This document shows positions 26,809-37,411 of a DNA stretch of 64,000 nt, piece by piece. The notes beneath the pieces were generated by a model. It had not been told where the DNA came from, made no database searches, and worked only from the letters and a program-made list of their open reading frames with translations. Source of the stretch: Methyloterricola oryzae (GTDB lineage: Bacteria > Pseudomonadota > Gammaproteobacteria > Methylococcales > Methylococcaceae). Both the position numbers and the translations under genes were made by a program. Location of the stretch: contig NZ_JYNS01000001.1 in NCBI RefSeq assembly GCF_000934725.1, positions 310,001 to 374,000 on the forward strand. The letters run 5' to 3'. How positions within the stretch are numbered: position 1 is the first letter of the stretch; every line of letters starts with the position of its first letter.

Positions 26809-28308
26809 ATGCCCATCGACATGCCTTGGCCGCTGGCGGCCGCCGCGCTTTGCCTGCTCCTGCTGCTGGTGCTCGCCTGGCAGCTGGCGCGCCTGTCAGG
26901 CCGCATGACAGCCGTGCAGGCCGCGCTGGCCTTGAAACAATCCAGCGACGAACGCCTGGAGCGCCTGCTGCGTGAGGAGATGGCCGGCAACCGCCGGGAA
27001 ACCGGCGAGACCCTGCGGCAGAACCGGGAGGAACTGAACGACGCGCTGCACCGCCTGAGTCACACCCTGCTCGGGCAGCAGGAACAATTTCGGGCGACCG
27101 TAGAAGACAAGCTTGCGGGTTTTCAGAAGACCCAGCGGGAACAGGCGGAGCAGATCCGCCGCCTGCTGGATGAGCGCCTGGGGCAAGTCCAACTGGATGC
27201 GCGCCAGGGCCGCGCCGAGCAGGCGGAAGGCCTAAAAAGCTTTGGTGAGTCCTTGGGCCTGCAGTTGCAGCAACTGACCCAGCGCAATGTGGAGGTGATG
27301 GACACCCTGCGCCAATCGGTCGAAGAGCGGCTGACCGCCATGCAGGGCGACAACAACCAGAAACTGGAGCAGATGCGCCTGACCGTGGACGAGAAACTGC
27401 ACAACACCCTGGAGCAGCGCCTCGGGGAATCGTTCAAGCTGGTCAGCGACCGCCTGGAGCAGGTGCACAAGGGACTGGGGGAGATGCAGACCCTGGCCTC
27501 CGGCGTGGGCGATCTGAAGAAGGTGCTCAGCAATGTCAAGGTGCGGGGCACCTGGGGTGAAGTGCAGTTGGACAATCTGCTGGAGCAGATCCTCAGCCCG
27601 GAGCAGTACGCGCGCAACGTGACCACGCGCCCCAAGAGCAGCGAACGCGTGGAATTCGCCCTCCGCCTGCCGGGCCGCGACGACCAGGGTACCACGGTCT
27701 GGCTGCCCATCGACGCCAAGTTCCCCCTGGAGGACTATCAGAAACTGCTGGAAGCCCAGGAGGCTGGGGATGTGGCGGGCATGGACGAGGCGGGCCGCGC
27801 CCTGGAGACGCGCATCCGTAGCGAGGCAAAAACCATCCGCGACAAATACCTGGAGCCGCCGCACACCACCGACTTCGGCCTGCTGTTCCTGCCCATCGAA
27901 GGCCTCTACGCGGAGGTGATCCGCCGCCCCGGCCTGTTCGACTACCTGCAGCGGGAATACCGGGTCACCGTCACCGGCCCCACTACCCTCACCGCCATAC
28001 TCAACAGCCTGCAGATGGGCTTTCGCACCCTGGCCATCGAGAAGCGCTCCGGCGAGGTGTGGCAGGTCCTGGGCGCGGTCAAGACCGAGTTCGGCAAATT
28101 CGGCGATGTGCTGGCCAAGACCAAGAAGAAGCTGGACGAGGCGCGCAACAGCATCGATGCCGCCGAGACGCGCACCCGCGCCATCGACCGCAAGCTGCGC
28201 CAGGTGGAATCCCTACCCGTGGAGCAGGCCCAGGGCCTGCTGGAGGATCTGACCGCCGCCGACGAACCCGTCGCGCTATTCGGCCAGGAGGCGGAAGCGG
28301 GCGCCTGA
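26809..28308 (+). CDS. rmuC: DNA recombination protein RmuC
   Basis: 499 residues. N-terminal membrane anchor (about residues 6-24), long coiled coil to about residue 210, then the conserved RmuC nuclease-like domain with GDLKKVLSNVKVRGTWGEVQ, DAKFPLEDYQKL and GPTTLTAILNSLQMGFRTL. RmuC limits inversions at short inverted repeats; its mechanism is not settled. The start at 26809 is chosen because it opens the membrane anchor; the frame is open upstream without homology. Confidence 0.95.
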   Translation: MPIDMPWPLAAAALCLLLLLVLAWQLARLSGRMTAVQAALALKQSSDERLERLLREEMAGNRRETGETLRQNREELNDALHRLSHTLLGQQEQFRATVEDKLAGFQKTQREQAEQIRRLLDERLGQVQLDARQGRAEQAEGLKSFGESLGLQLQQLTQRNVEVMDTLRQSVEERLTAMQGDNNQKLEQMRLTVDEKLHNTLEQRLGESFKLVSDRLEQVHKGLGEMQTLASGVGDLKKVLSNVKVRGTWGEVQLDNLLEQILSPEQYARNVTTRPKSSERVEFALRLPGRDDQGTTVWLPIDAKFPLEDYQKLLEAQEAGDVAGMDEAGRALETRIRSEAKTIRDKYLEPPHTTDFGLLFLPIEGLYAEVIRRPGLFDYLQREYRVTVTGPTTLTAILNSLQMGFRTLAIEKRSGEVWQVLGAVKTEFGKFGDVLAKTKKKLDEARNSIDAAETRTRAIDRKLRQVESLPVEQAQGLLEDLTAADEPVALFGQEAEAGA

Positions 28309-28330
28309 GGCCTGGCCTCAGTTCAACTTA

Positions 28331-28385
28331 GAGGTTGTAAGAAGTCGCAGCGAACGGGGCGCGCAGTCGATTTTTTCACAACCTC
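28331..28385. repeat. imperfect inverted repeat between convergent genes
   Basis: GAGGTTGT (28331-28338) and ACAACCTC (28378-28385) are perfect inverse copies. Pairing extends imperfectly inward (AAGAAGTCG...CGATTTTTTC). It may act as a two-way terminator for rmuC and the convergent gene at 28387, or be a miniature mobile/REP-like element. Only one copy was noticed in the window. Confidence 0.4.
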
Positions 28386-28386
28386 A

Positions 28387-28770
28387 TCAGCGGATATGGA
28401 CGGTCCAGACATACAACTCGTCGCAGCCGTCCTTGCTGTCGCCGGTCACCCTCACCCAAGCCTTGCCGCTGGTGATGGGCGCTGCCAGGCTGCCCTCCAC
28501 CAGGTAGCGGCCACTGCGCTGCTCGCTCACCTTGACCTCCACCGGCTGATTGTTCACCCACACCTGGATGGTGGCAGGATCGGTGTTATCGGACGCCGTC
28601 ACGGTGAATTGCTGGAACGAAGGCGCGGAGGACTCCTTGACCGGCGACTCATCGAAGAATTGCGGCGGGTCGCAGTGCAGGATGGGACCGCCGTGGTGGC
28701 TGACGCCGCGGGCGGCGGAAGCAGCAGACGAAACCAGGGCGAGCAGGAAAAAGAGCAAGGCGTTGCGCAT
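28387..28770 (-). CDS. secreted protein of unknown function
   Basis: 127 residues with a clear signal peptide (MRNALLFFLLALVSSAASA). The mature part has two cysteines (ILHCDPP and DGCDELYVW), possibly a disulphide, and beta-type sequence (FQQFTVTASDN, IQVWVNNQPVEVKV, KAWVRVTGDS). This resembles a small Ig-like or SoxZ-like sandwich, but I do not recognise the family. It is monocistronic, convergent with rmuC. Confidence 0.7.
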   Translation of the reverse strand: MRNALLFFLLALVSSAASAARGVSHHGGPILHCDPPQFFDESPVKESSAPSFQQFTVTASDNTDPATIQVWVNNQPVEVKVSEQRSGRYLVEGSLAAPITSGKAWVRVTGDSKDGCDELYVWTVHIR

Positions 28771-28850
28771 GGGTTTTCCCTCTACTTATCGGGGTTGATT
28801 GTCCAGCGCCAACCTTAGCAGATGGTGAGGCGCGCCCGCCAGTTCCAAAC

Positions 28851-30383
28851 CTATTTCACGCCACGCTCGATCTCCCCGTGGCGGCGCAATTCCCGCTTGA
28901 GGATCTTGCCTGTGGCGGTCTTCGGCAATTCCTTCAGGATCACGATGCGGCGGGGCACCTCATGGCGGCCCAGTTGCTCCCGGCAATAGGCCCGGATTTC
29001 GGCCTCGCCGGCGCTGCAGGCCGGATCCAGCACCACATAGGCAATGGGGATTTCCCCATGCAGGTCATGGGGTTCACCCACCACGGCGGCTTCGCGCAGG
29101 CCGGCAAAACTGTATAGGGCTTCCTCCACCACCCGCGGGTAGACGTTCATGCCGTTGACGATGATCAGGTCCTTCTTGCGGTCGACGATGGCGAAATAGC
29201 CGTCCTCGTCCTCGATGCCGAGATCGCCGGTCAGGAACCAGCCGTCGCGAAATACCTCGGCGGTCGCCTCCGGCAGCTTCCAATAGCCCTTCATCACATT
29301 GGCGCCGCGCACCGCGATTTCGCCCACCTCGCCCCGGGGCAGTTCCGCCCCGTCATCGTTCACGATGCGCATCTCCACCCCCGGCACCGGAATCCCCACC
29401 GTACCCGGCTTGGCCAGCCGGCCCACCGGATTGACGCAGGTCACCGGCGAGCATTCGGTGGGACCGTCACCTTCATAGATGCGCACGCCGAACTGGCTCT
29501 CGAAACGCCGCAGCACCTCCACCGGCAGGGCCGCGCCGCCGGCGACACAAAAGCGCAGGCTCGCAAACTGCGCCACGCGCTCCGGCTTCAGGCGCAACAA
29601 GACCGAAAACATGCTGGGCACGCCGAGAAAAATGGTGGCTTTGGCATCATGCACCGTCTGCGCCACCAGGTCCGGATCGAAGCGCGCCAGGGGCGCCAGG
29701 GCGCAGCCGGCCAACAGGGGCGACAACATCCCCACGGTGGCCGCGAAGGCGTGGAACATGGGCAGCACCAACAGCACCACGTCGCGCCCCGCCTGCCACT
29801 CCCAGGCATCCCGCACGCTCCCCGTGTTGGCCAGCAGATTGCCGTGAGTCAGCATGGCGCCCTTGGGATGCCCGGTGGTGCCCGAGGTGTACAGAATCGC
29901 CGCCAGGTCTTCACGCGCATCGAACGCCGGATCGGGCGGCGCGTCCCCCGTGCCGATCAAGTCGGCCCAACTTAGGACCCCGGATGGCGGCTCGCCAATA
30001 CAGACCGAAAATTCCACGCAACCGACCGCCTGCCGGACGGCAGCCGCGGCCTCGCCGAAGGCCTGGTGATAGATCAGCCCACGCGCCTGCGCATCCTGCA
30101 GGATGAAGCTCAGGGCCACCGTGCTCTGCAGGAGATTGAGCGGTACCACCACGGCCCCCGCCTTGAGAATGCCGAGATAGGCGATGGCGAACTCGGCGCC
30201 GTTCGGGCAGTACAAGCCGATGCGATCACCCTTGACGATGCCCTGCAGGGCCAGGGAAGCCGCCAGCCTGTCCGACAACCGGTCCAGTTCGGCGTAGCTC
30301 AGCGCGCCGCCATCAACGAGAATGGCTGGGCGGCTGCCATGACGCGCCGCAGACTCGCGAAAGGCGTGGGCGAGAGAAGACAT
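28851..30383 (-). CDS. acyl-CoA synthetase (AMP-binding family)
   Basis: 510 residues, ANL superfamily, likely a medium- or long-chain fatty-acyl-CoA ligase. Motifs: ILYTSGTTGHPKGAMLTHGN (P-loop), GDGPTECSPVT, GWFLTGDLGIEDEDGYF, and the catalytic lysine in LPKTATGKILKREL. The start at 30383 has GAAGGAG seven bases upstream and is preferred to the longer frame at 30431. Chain-length specificity cannot be judged. It is preceded by the terminator of the glycine-zipper gene, so it is a separate unit. Confidence 0.9.
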   Translation of the reverse strand: MSSLAHAFRESAARHGSRPAILVDGGALSYAELDRLSDRLAASLALQGIVKGDRIGLYCPNGAEFAIAYLGILKAGAVVVPLNLLQSTVALSFILQDAQARGLIYHQAFGEAAAAVRQAVGCVEFSVCIGEPPSGVLSWADLIGTGDAPPDPAFDAREDLAAILYTSGTTGHPKGAMLTHGNLLANTGSVRDAWEWQAGRDVVLLVLPMFHAFAATVGMLSPLLAGCALAPLARFDPDLVAQTVHDAKATIFLGVPSMFSVLLRLKPERVAQFASLRFCVAGGAALPVEVLRRFESQFGVRIYEGDGPTECSPVTCVNPVGRLAKPGTVGIPVPGVEMRIVNDDGAELPRGEVGEIAVRGANVMKGYWKLPEATAEVFRDGWFLTGDLGIEDEDGYFAIVDRKKDLIIVNGMNVYPRVVEEALYSFAGLREAAVVGEPHDLHGEIPIAYVVLDPACSAGEAEIRAYCREQLGRHEVPRRIVILKELPKTATGKILKRELRRHGEIERGVK

Positions 30384-30420
30384 GCGGGATTCTCCTTCAG
30401 TGGTCATAACCGGAACGCAG

Positions 30421-30457
30421 AAAAAAAGCAAACCCGCCGACTGCCGAAGCCGGCGGG
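30421..30457 (-). terminator. intrinsic terminator after the glycine-zipper lipoprotein
   Basis: On the minus strand: CCCGCCG stem (30451-30457), GC-rich loop, CGGCGGG (30433-30439), then TTTGC and seven T (30421-30427). Stops transcription from 30914 before the acyl-CoA synthetase gene. Confidence 0.75.
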
Positions 30458-30515
30458 CTTGTGTTCCGAGGTTCTCCCCGTTTAGGGGCGTCGCCCCGGA
30501 TTCCGGTACGGCCTG

Positions 30516-30914
30516 TTAGTTCACGACATTATGCCCGCGGTTGCGCAGGCAATTGATATAGGCGCGCTTGTACTGGTTGTCGGCGTCGTAGCCCTGGTAG
30601 GTACCACCGCCAAGACCGCCCGCAGCCGCGCCTATCGCAGCACCACCGCCGGGATTGCCAGCCACCGCGCCGATGGCCGCGCCCGCGGCAGCGCCCAGCA
30701 AGGCACCGCCAGCCACGCCCTTGGCGGCCTCGGTCCCGGTGCTGGCGGCCTCTTTGGCCAACATGCTGCATTCCTGCTGATCCTGCTGCAGGCGATAGGC
30801 ATTGGGGTCGTTGTAAGTGTCAACCACCGGCTGGTAGCCGCCGTAGGTGGCGCAACCGGTAGCAATGATGGCCGTTGCGAGAACGGCGATGGCAGTCGCA
30901 GTCAGTTTGAACAT
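30516..30914 (-). CDS. glycine-zipper lipoprotein
   Basis: 132 residues. Lipoprotein signal with ATGC lipobox (Cys21), then a glycine-zipper segment (residues about 66-104, GGALLGAAAGAAIGAVAG and GAAAGGLGGG) typical of small outer-membrane-associated proteins such as the OmpA-associated Gly-zipper and SlyB-like families. The C-terminus has CLRNRGHNV, a common ending of these lipoproteins. Function is structural or unknown. Own terminator downstream. Confidence 0.82.
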   Translation of the reverse strand: MFKLTATAIAVLATAIIATGCATYGGYQPVVDTYNDPNAYRLQQDQQECSMLAKEAASTGTEAAKGVAGGALLGAAAGAAIGAVAGNPGGGAAIGAAAGGLGGGTYQGYDADNQYKRAYINCLRNRGHNVVN

Positions 30915-31097
30915 GGATGTCGCTCGTGTTGAGAAAAAGAAGAGTAAGGATGGGCCGCAGAGGGCAACGAACCGTGATGCATCAACTATAGCAAAGCAGC
31001 CGCGCCCCTGATAAGCCGGATGGGCTCGAAGCGCTGCGTATTGTTACCTTCGACAGTACCGCACGCAGACGGTTCAAACCCGTATCACAAACGGGAC

Positions 31098-32315
31098 TCA
31101 GCCCAGGATGCCCTCGCCCCGCGCCAGGCGTGGCAATTCGCCACCCAGGCCCATGGCGTAGCGCATGGCCAGGTGCTTGGCGGGGGTGATGCGCTCGGCG
31201 AGGCCGAGTCCCAGGTTGCGCAGCAGTTTGACTGGCAGGTGGATGTTGCCGAACACCCGGTAGAACAGATCCATGGTGGTCATCATGACCAGGTTGTTGT
31301 TGCGACGCATCCTTTCGTACTCGCGCAAGGCCCGCATGGCGCCGAAATCCTCGCCGCGCCGATGCGAACCCACCAGCACCTGGGCCAGGGCGGCGGCGTC
31401 CAGGAGGCCGATATTGACCCCCTGCCCCGCCAGGGGATGGATCATGTGCGCCGCATCGCCGATCAGGGCGACGCCTTCCTTGATGTAGCGCAGGGCATGC
31501 TGGCGCTTGAGGGGAAAACTGCCGCGCGCGGTGATGCGCTTCACCTCGCCCAGATCGGCGGGGAAAGCTGCCAGCAGTTCCGCGAGCAATGCGTCGTCGT
31601 CCAGCGCCTTCAATCGTTTCACCTCGTCCGGCGTGTGATACCACACCAGGGAGGCATGAGGCCCCGTGAGCGGCAGGAAGGCCAGGGGCCCGGTGGGCAC
31701 GAAGCGCTGCCAGGTAATGTCCTGCTGGCCGTAGCCCGTCTCCACGGTGAGCACCAGGGCGTGCTGCTCGTAATCCCAGGCGCTCACGCCCATGCCCGCG
31801 GCCTGGCGCACCCTGGAATAGCCGCCGTCGGCCGCTACCAGCAGACGCGCCGAGAATGTGCGTCCATCCTGCAACTGGATGGCGGACTGCTGGCCGGAAT
31901 ATTCGATGCTCCGGGTCTGGGCCGGGCAAAGAAAATCCACGTTGGAGAACTCCGCCAGGCGCTCGAGCAGGGCCAACTGCAAGATCCGGTTCTCGACGAT
32001 ATAGCCCAGCAAGGGTTCGTTGATGTCCTCGCTGCGGAATTCCACATCGCCCCGGTCTTCCCACACCCGCATGCGGCGGAACGGGCAGTAGCGGCGACTG
32101 GCTACCCCCTTCCAGGCATCGACGGTCTTTACGATGCTCGCGGAGGCGATGCTGATGGCGGAGACACGCAAGTCGTGGGGCTGCTCCGGCGCGAAGGGCT
32201 CGGGCGGAGCATCCTCCACCACAGCCACCCGCAGTCCGCTGTCGCCCAGGCAGCAGCCGAGGGCGGCGCCCACCATGCCCCCACCGATGATGGCGATGTC
32301 GTACTGTTCGTTCAT
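31098..32315 (-). CDS. UbiH/UbiF/VisC-family FAD-dependent hydroxylase (ubiquinone biosynthesis)
   Basis: 405 residues. N-terminal FAD motif DIAIIGGGMVGAALGCCLGD, central ADGGYSRVRQ, and C-terminal GVALIGDAAHMIHPLAGQGVNIG, which is the UbiH/COQ6 signature. It hydroxylates the aromatic ring of a ubiquinone precursor at the membrane. Which ring position (UbiI, UbiH or UbiF) cannot be decided from sequence alone. The start at 32315 has GAGGGAAA upstream. Confidence 0.9.
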   Translation of the reverse strand: MNEQYDIAIIGGGMVGAALGCCLGDSGLRVAVVEDAPPEPFAPEQPHDLRVSAISIASASIVKTVDAWKGVASRRYCPFRRMRVWEDRGDVEFRSEDINEPLLGYIVENRILQLALLERLAEFSNVDFLCPAQTRSIEYSGQQSAIQLQDGRTFSARLLVAADGGYSRVRQAAGMGVSAWDYEQHALVLTVETGYGQQDITWQRFVPTGPLAFLPLTGPHASLVWYHTPDEVKRLKALDDDALLAELLAAFPADLGEVKRITARGSFPLKRQHALRYIKEGVALIGDAAHMIHPLAGQGVNIGLLDAAALAQVLVGSHRRGEDFGAMRALREYERMRRNNNLVMMTTMDLFYRVFGNIHLPVKLLRNLGLGLAERITPAKHLAMRYAMGLGGELPRLARGEGILG

Positions 32316-32458
32316 GGCATTTCCCTCACATCGTCCTCGTTCAAGAATCACGAATAATAAATTAAAAGGAATGAGCAGGCTCTGACAACTTTTGCCGGTG
32401 CAATCGATAGCCCGAGGGCTTAAGATGGTTTTCGGGCAATGCTGCGTTTCCCGGCCAC

Positions 32459-32487
32459 TTGAAAATCTTGGCCGGATTCCATATAGT
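32459..32487 (+). promoter_or_regulatory. sigma-70 promoter for gltBD
   Basis: TTGAAA (32459-32464), 17-base spacer, TATAGT (32482-32487). It lies 170 bases before the gltB start, in a 341-base divergent region with no gene. The leader between it and gltB is long and could hold regulatory sites, though none is recognised. Confidence 0.55.
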
Positions 32488-32656
32488 CTCCGCCCATTTG
32501 TTCGCGGGGTACGTTTGAAACCCCAGGAACATCATCAAAATAAGAACTTACGGCCACCGTGGAGAAGTCGGTCGGTTTGATGACCGACCCGCTCACTCTC
32601 CCCCGACGCGAAACTGTGCGGGCCCTGGCCCACACGCCGCCGAACGAGGTAAAAAC

Positions 32657-35600
32657 ATGAGTTACAGTGCTTTCCCTGCCAAACAGGGCCTTTATGATCC
32701 GCGCAACGAGCATGACGCCTGCGGCGTCGGCTTCATCGCCCACATCAAAGGCAAGAAGACTAATAGCATTATCCGGCAGGGACTGGAACTCCTCAGGAAC
32801 CTCACCCACCGTGGCGCCGTGGGCGCCGATCCGCTGGCCGGCGACGGCGCGGGCATCCTGATCCAGATTCCCGACGCCTTCCTGCGCGCCCGTTGCGGCG
32901 AGTTGGGCATCGATCTGCCTGCGCCCGGCGATTACGCAGTGGGCATGGTATTCCTGCCGACAGATACCGCAGAACGGCACCGCTGCGAAAAGATCATCGA
33001 GGACTTCGTAAACGGCGAAGGCCAGCGCGTTCTGGGCTGGCGCGACGTGCCGGTGGACAACACCGGCCTGGGCGAATCGGTCAGGCAGGTCGAACCGGTG
33101 GTGCGGCAGGTGTTCATCGGCCGCGGGGACGCCTGCAAGAACCAGGACGCCTTCGAGCGCAAGCTGTTCGTCATCCGCAAACAGGCCGAGAACGCCATCC
33201 GCGACCTGGCCCTGAACAATGGCAACGCCTTCTATATTCCGTCCTTCTCGTCCCGGACCCTGGTCTACAAGGGCATGCTGCTGGCCGACCAGGTGGGCCT
33301 GTATTACCTGGACCTGCAGGACGACAGCCTGATCTCTGCCCTGGCCCTGGTGCATCAGCGTTTTTCCACCAACACCTTCCCCACCTGGGACCTGGCGCAC
33401 CCGTTTCGGATGATCGCCCATAACGGCGAGATCAACACCGTCCGTGGCAATATCAACTGGATGGCCGCGCGCCGTTATTCCATGTCCTCGGGGCTGCTGG
33501 GCGATGACCTGAACAAAGTCTGGCCGCTGATCGCCGAAGGCCAGTCCGACTCCGCCTGCTTCGACAACGCCCTGGAACTGCTGGTCACCGGCGGTTACTC
33601 CCTGGTGCACGCCATGATGTTGCTGATCCCGGAAGCTTGGGCCGGCAATCCGCTGATGGACGAGAAGCGCCGCGCCTTCTACGAGTATCACTCGGCCCTG
33701 ATGGAACCCTGGGATGGCCCCGCCGCCGTGGCCTTCACCGATGGCCGCCAGATTGGCGCCACCCTGGACCGCAACGGCCTTCGGCCCGCGCGCTATTTGA
33801 TCACCGACGACGACCACGTGGTGATGGCCTCGGAGATGGGCGTGCTGGACATTCCCCAGCACAAGATCGTCAAGAAGTGGCGCTTACAGCCCGGCAAGAT
33901 GTTCCTTATCGATCTGGAGAAGGGATGCATCATCGATGACGCCGAGATCAAGGCCGAGCTGGCCAACCGCGCGCCCTACCAGAAGTGGCTGGATGAAACC
34001 CAAATCCCGCTGGACAACCTGCCGCCGGAAGTGGCAGCCATGGCGCCCGACACCAAGACCTTGCTGGATCGGCAGCAGGCCTTCGGCTATACCCAGGAGG
34101 ACATCAAGTTCTTCCTGCAACCCATGGCTCTGACCGGCCAGGAGCCGGTAGGCTCCATGGGCACCGACGCGGCCCTGGCGGTACTCTCCAACCGCCCGCG
34201 CCTGCTCTACGATTATTTCAAGCAGGGCTTCGCCCAGGTGACCAACCCGGCCATCGACCCGATCCGCGAGGAACTGGTCATGTCCCTGGTTTCGCACATC
34301 GGCCCCCGCCCCAACCTGCTGGGCCTGGCCGACGGCGGCAGCCACAAGCGCCTGGAAGTGCACCAGCCCATCCTGACCAACCAGGACCTTGAGAAGATCC
34401 GCCGCATCGAGACGCGCACCGCCGGCGCCTTCAAGACCAAGACCCTGAGCATGGTCTACACAGCGGAAACCGGCGCCGCCGGCATGGAACCCGCGCTTAA
34501 GGCCCTGTGCGCCTTGGCCGAACAGGCAGTGCACGACGGCAACAACATCCTGGTGCTGTCCGACCGCCGCGTGGATGCGGACCATATCGCCATCCCGGCC
34601 CTGCTCGCCACCTCGGCGGTGCACTATCATCTGATCCGCAAGGGCCTGCGCACCAAGGTTGGCCTGGTGATCGAAACCGGCGAGGCGCGCGAGGTGCACC
34701 ATTTCGCCCTGCTGGCGGGCTATGGCGCCGAGGCGGTTAACCCGTATCTGGCGTTCCACAGCCTGTCGGATCTGCGCGAGCGCCTGCCGGAGAAACTCTC
34801 CGAGGAGGAGGTGCACAAGCGCTATATCAAGGCCATAGGCAAGGCCCTGCTCAAGGTGATGTCCAAGATGGGCATTTCCACCTACCAATCCTACTGCGGC
34901 GCCCAGATCTTCAATGCCATCGGCCTGAGCGAGGCCTTCCTGGACGAGTACTTCACCGGCACCAGCAGCACCACCGACGGAGCCGGCATCCTGGAGATCG
35001 CCGAGGAGACCGTGCGCCGCCACCGCGCCGCCTTCGGGGACGCCCCCATCTACCAGAATGCCCTGGACGTGGGCGGCGAATATGCCTACCGGGTACGCGG
35101 CGAGGACCACATCTGGACGCCGGAGACCATCTCCAAGCTGCAGCACGCCACCCGTGCCAACGATGCCCGGACCTACGCCGAATACGCGCAGATCATCAAC
35201 GAGCAGAACGAACATCTGCTGACCCTGCGCGGCCTGATGGACTTCAAGTTCGCCGCCGAACCCGTCCCCCTGGACGAAGTCGAGCCGGCCAAGGAGATCG
35301 TCAAGCGCTTCGCCACTGGCGCCATGTCCTTCGGCTCCATTTCTTACGAAGCGCACACCACCCTGGCCATCGCCATGAACCGCATCGGCGGCAAGTCCAA
35401 CACCGGTGAGGGCGGCGAACTGCCGGAGCGCTTCAAGCCACTGGCCAACGGCGATTCCATGCGCTCGGCCATCAAGCAGGTGGCGTCCGGCCGCTTCGGC
35501 GTCACCGCCGAGTACCTGGTCAACGCCGACGACATCCAGATCAAGATCTCCCAGGGCGCCAAGCCCGGCGAGGGCGGTCAGCTGCCGGGCCACAAGGTGG

Positions 35601-37285
35601 ACAGCGTCATCGCCAAGGTGCGTCATTCCACCCCGGGCGTAGGGCTGATCTCGCCGCCGCCGCACCACGACATCTATTCCATCGAGGATCTGGCGCAGCT
35701 CATCCACGATCTGAAGAACGTCAACCCGGCGGCCCGCATCAGCGTCAAGCTGGTGTCGGAAGTGGGCGTGGGCACGGTCGCCGCCGGCGTCGCCAAGGCG
35801 CACGCGGACCACGTGACCATCGCCGGCTATGACGGCGGCACTGGCGCCAGCCCCATCACTTCCATCAAACACGCAGGCCTGCCCTGGGAGATCGGCCTGG
35901 CCGAAACCCACCAGACCCTGGTGCTGAACAAGCTGCGCGGCCGCATCAGCGTGCAGGCCGACGGCGGCATGCGCACCGGCCGCGACGTGGCCATCGCCAT
36001 CCTGCTGGGCGCGGACGAAGTGGGCTTCGCCACCGCTCCGCTGATCGTGGAGGGCTGCATCATGATGCGCAAGTGCCATCTGAACACCTGCCCGGTGGGC
36101 GTGGCCACCCAGGATCCGGAACTGCGCAAGCGCTTCACCGGCCAGCCAGAACACGTGGTCAATTTCTTCTTCTTCGTCGCCGAGGAACTGCGCCAGCTCA
36201 TGGCCAAACTGGGCTTCCGCACCGTCAACGAGATGGTCGGCCGCTCCGAAGCCCTGGACATGCGCCGCGCCATCTCCCACTGGAAGGCCTCCAAGATCGA
36301 CCTATCCAAGATCCTGCACAAGCCGGAGGCGGGACCGGGCGTTGCCATCTCCAACTGCGAGCGTCAGGATCACGGCCTCGACAAGGCCCTGGACCGCGTC
36401 ATCATCGAGCAGGCCAAACCAGCCCTGGAAGAACGCAAGCCGGTCAAGATAGAGACCGAGGTCCACAACTACAACCGCACCTTCGGCGCCATGTTGTCCG
36501 GCGAGGTCGCCAAGCGTTACGGGCATGAGGGCCTGCCGGAAGACACCATTTCCATCCTCGCCAAGGGTACCGCGGGCCAGAGCTTCGGCGCCTTCCTGGC
36601 CGCGGGCGTCAGCGTGGAACTGCAGGGCGAGGCCAACGACTACGTGGGCAAGGGCCTGTCGGGCGGGCGTATCGTCATCTACCCCTCCAAGGATTGCCCC
36701 ATCGTGCCGGAGGAAAACATCATCGTCGGCAACACCGTGCTCTACGGCGCGATCAACGGCGAGTGCTATTTCCGCGGTGTCGCCGGGGAGCGCTTCGCGG
36801 TGCGCAATTCCGGCGCCATCGCGGTAGTGGAAGGGGTCGGCGATCACGGCTGCGAATACATGACCGGCGGCTGCGTTGTGGTGCTGGGTCAGACCGGCCG
36901 CAACTTCGCGGCGGGCATGTCCGGTGGCGTCGCCTACGTTCTGGATGAAGGCGGCGATTTCGAGCGCCGCTGTAACCTGGCCATGGTGGAACTGGAGCCC
37001 ATTCCTTCCGAGGACGAAGCACTGGAAAGCCTGGACCACCAGGGCGGCGACCTGGAAACCCACGGCCTGGTGGACATCATGCGCGACATGACCTGCAACG
37101 ATGTCCGGCGCCTGCGCAACCTCATCGAGCGGCATCGCCGCTACACCGGCAGCGAGCGCGCCCGCCACATCCTGGAAAACTGGAGCAGCTACGCGCCCCG
37201 CTTCGTCAAGGTCATGCCGGTGGATTACCGTCAGGCCCTGGAGAAGATGCGGCAGAGCCAGGTGCAGTCCGGACTCCACCATTGA
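32657..37285 (+). CDS. gltB: glutamate synthase large subunit
   Basis: 1542 residues, the NADPH-GOGAT alpha subunit that, with GltD, makes two glutamates from 2-oxoglutarate and glutamine. The class II amidotransferase nucleophile is Cys22 in [11 protein letters not shown], after a short propeptide. The FMN/synthase domain has [30 protein letters not shown] and the 3Fe-4S ligands in [13 protein letters not shown]. The GXGXG beta-helix domain closes the protein. gltD follows 126 bases later. Confidence 0.98.
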   Translation: MSYSAFPAKQGLYDPRNEHDACGVGFIAHIKGKKTNSIIRQGLELLRNLTHRGAVGADPLAGDGAGILIQIPDAFLRARCGELGIDLPAPGDYAVGMVFLPTDTAERHRCEKIIEDFVNGEGQRVLGWRDVPVDNTGLGESVRQVEPVVRQVFIGRGDACKNQDAFERKLFVIRKQAENAIRDLALNNGNAFYIPSFSSRTLVYKGMLLADQVGLYYLDLQDDSLISALALVHQRFSTNTFPTWDLAHPFRMIAHNGEINTVRGNINWMAARRYSMSSGLLGDDLNKVWPLIAEGQSDSACFDNALELLVTGGYSLVHAMMLLIPEAWAGNPLMDEKRRAFYEYHSALMEPWDGPAAVAFTDGRQIGATLDRNGLRPARYLITDDDHVVMASEMGVLDIPQHKIVKKWRLQPGKMFLIDLEKGCIIDDAEIKAELANRAPYQKWLDETQIPLDNLPPEVAAMAPDTKTLLDRQQAFGYTQEDIKFFLQPMALTGQEPVGSMGTDAALAVLSNRPRLLYDYFKQGFAQVTNPAIDPIREELVMSLVSHIGPRPNLLGLADGGSHKRLEVHQPILTNQDLEKIRRIETRTAGAFKTKTLSMVYTAETGAAGMEPALKALCALAEQAVHDGNNILVLSDRRVDADHIAIPALLATSAVHYHLIRKGLRTKVGLVIETGEAREVHHFALLAGYGAEAVNPYLAFHSLSDLRERLPEKLSEEEVHKRYIKAIGKALLKVMSKMGISTYQSYCGAQIFNAIGLSEAFLDEYFTGTSSTTDGAGILEIAEETVRRHRAAFGDAPIYQNALDVGGEYAYRVRGEDHIWTPETISKLQHATRANDARTYAEYAQIINEQNEHLLTLRGLMDFKFAAEPVPLDEVEPAKEIVKRFATGAMSFGSISYEAHTTLAIAMNRIGGKSNTGEGGELPERFKPLANGDSMRSAIKQVASGRFGVTAEYLVNADDIQIKISQGAKPGEGGQLPGHKVDSVIAKVRHSTPGVGLISPPPHHDIYSIEDLAQLIHDLKNVNPAARISVKLVSEVGVGTVAAGVAKAHADHVTIAGYDGGTGASPITSIKHAGLPWEIGLAETHQTLVLNKLRGRISVQADGGMRTGRDVAIAILLGADEVGFATAPLIVEGCIMMRKCHLNTCPVGVATQDPELRKRFTGQPEHVVNFFFFVAEELRQLMAKLGFRTVNEMVGRSEALDMRRAISHWKASKIDLSKILHKPEAGPGVAISNCERQDHGLDKALDRVIIEQAKPALEERKPVKIETEVHNYNRTFGAMLSGEVAKRYGHEGLPEDTISILAKGTAGQSFGAFLAAGVSVELQGEANDYVGKGLSGGRIVIYPSKDCPIVPEENIIVGNTVLYGAINGECYFRGVAGERFAVRNSGAIAVVEGVGDHGCEYMTGGCVVVLGQTGRNFAAGMSGGVAYVLDEGGDFERRCNLAMVELEPIPSEDEALESLDHQGGDLETHGLVDIMRDMTCNDVRRLRNLIERHRRYTGSERARHILENWSSYAPRFVKVMPVDYRQALEKMRQSQVQSGLHH

Positions 37286-37411
37286 GACAAGACCGCCAAG
37301 TCGCCGCGCGCGTGGGAACAGGCGCGCGCGACCCCTCCCGCGCGTGAGCCAGGCCTGGGCGGCCAGCGCCGCCCGCCGGCACGACATCAATTGAATTGAG
37401 GTAAAAGAAGA

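Noticed and set aside
33884-36280. A 798-codon open frame antisense to gltB
   Set aside because: Long antisense frames are expected opposite GC-rich genes with strong codon bias. The product is His/Gln/Gly-rich with no family resemblance. The same holds for the long frames antisense to nrdJ and to the 2.3-4.3 kb genes.
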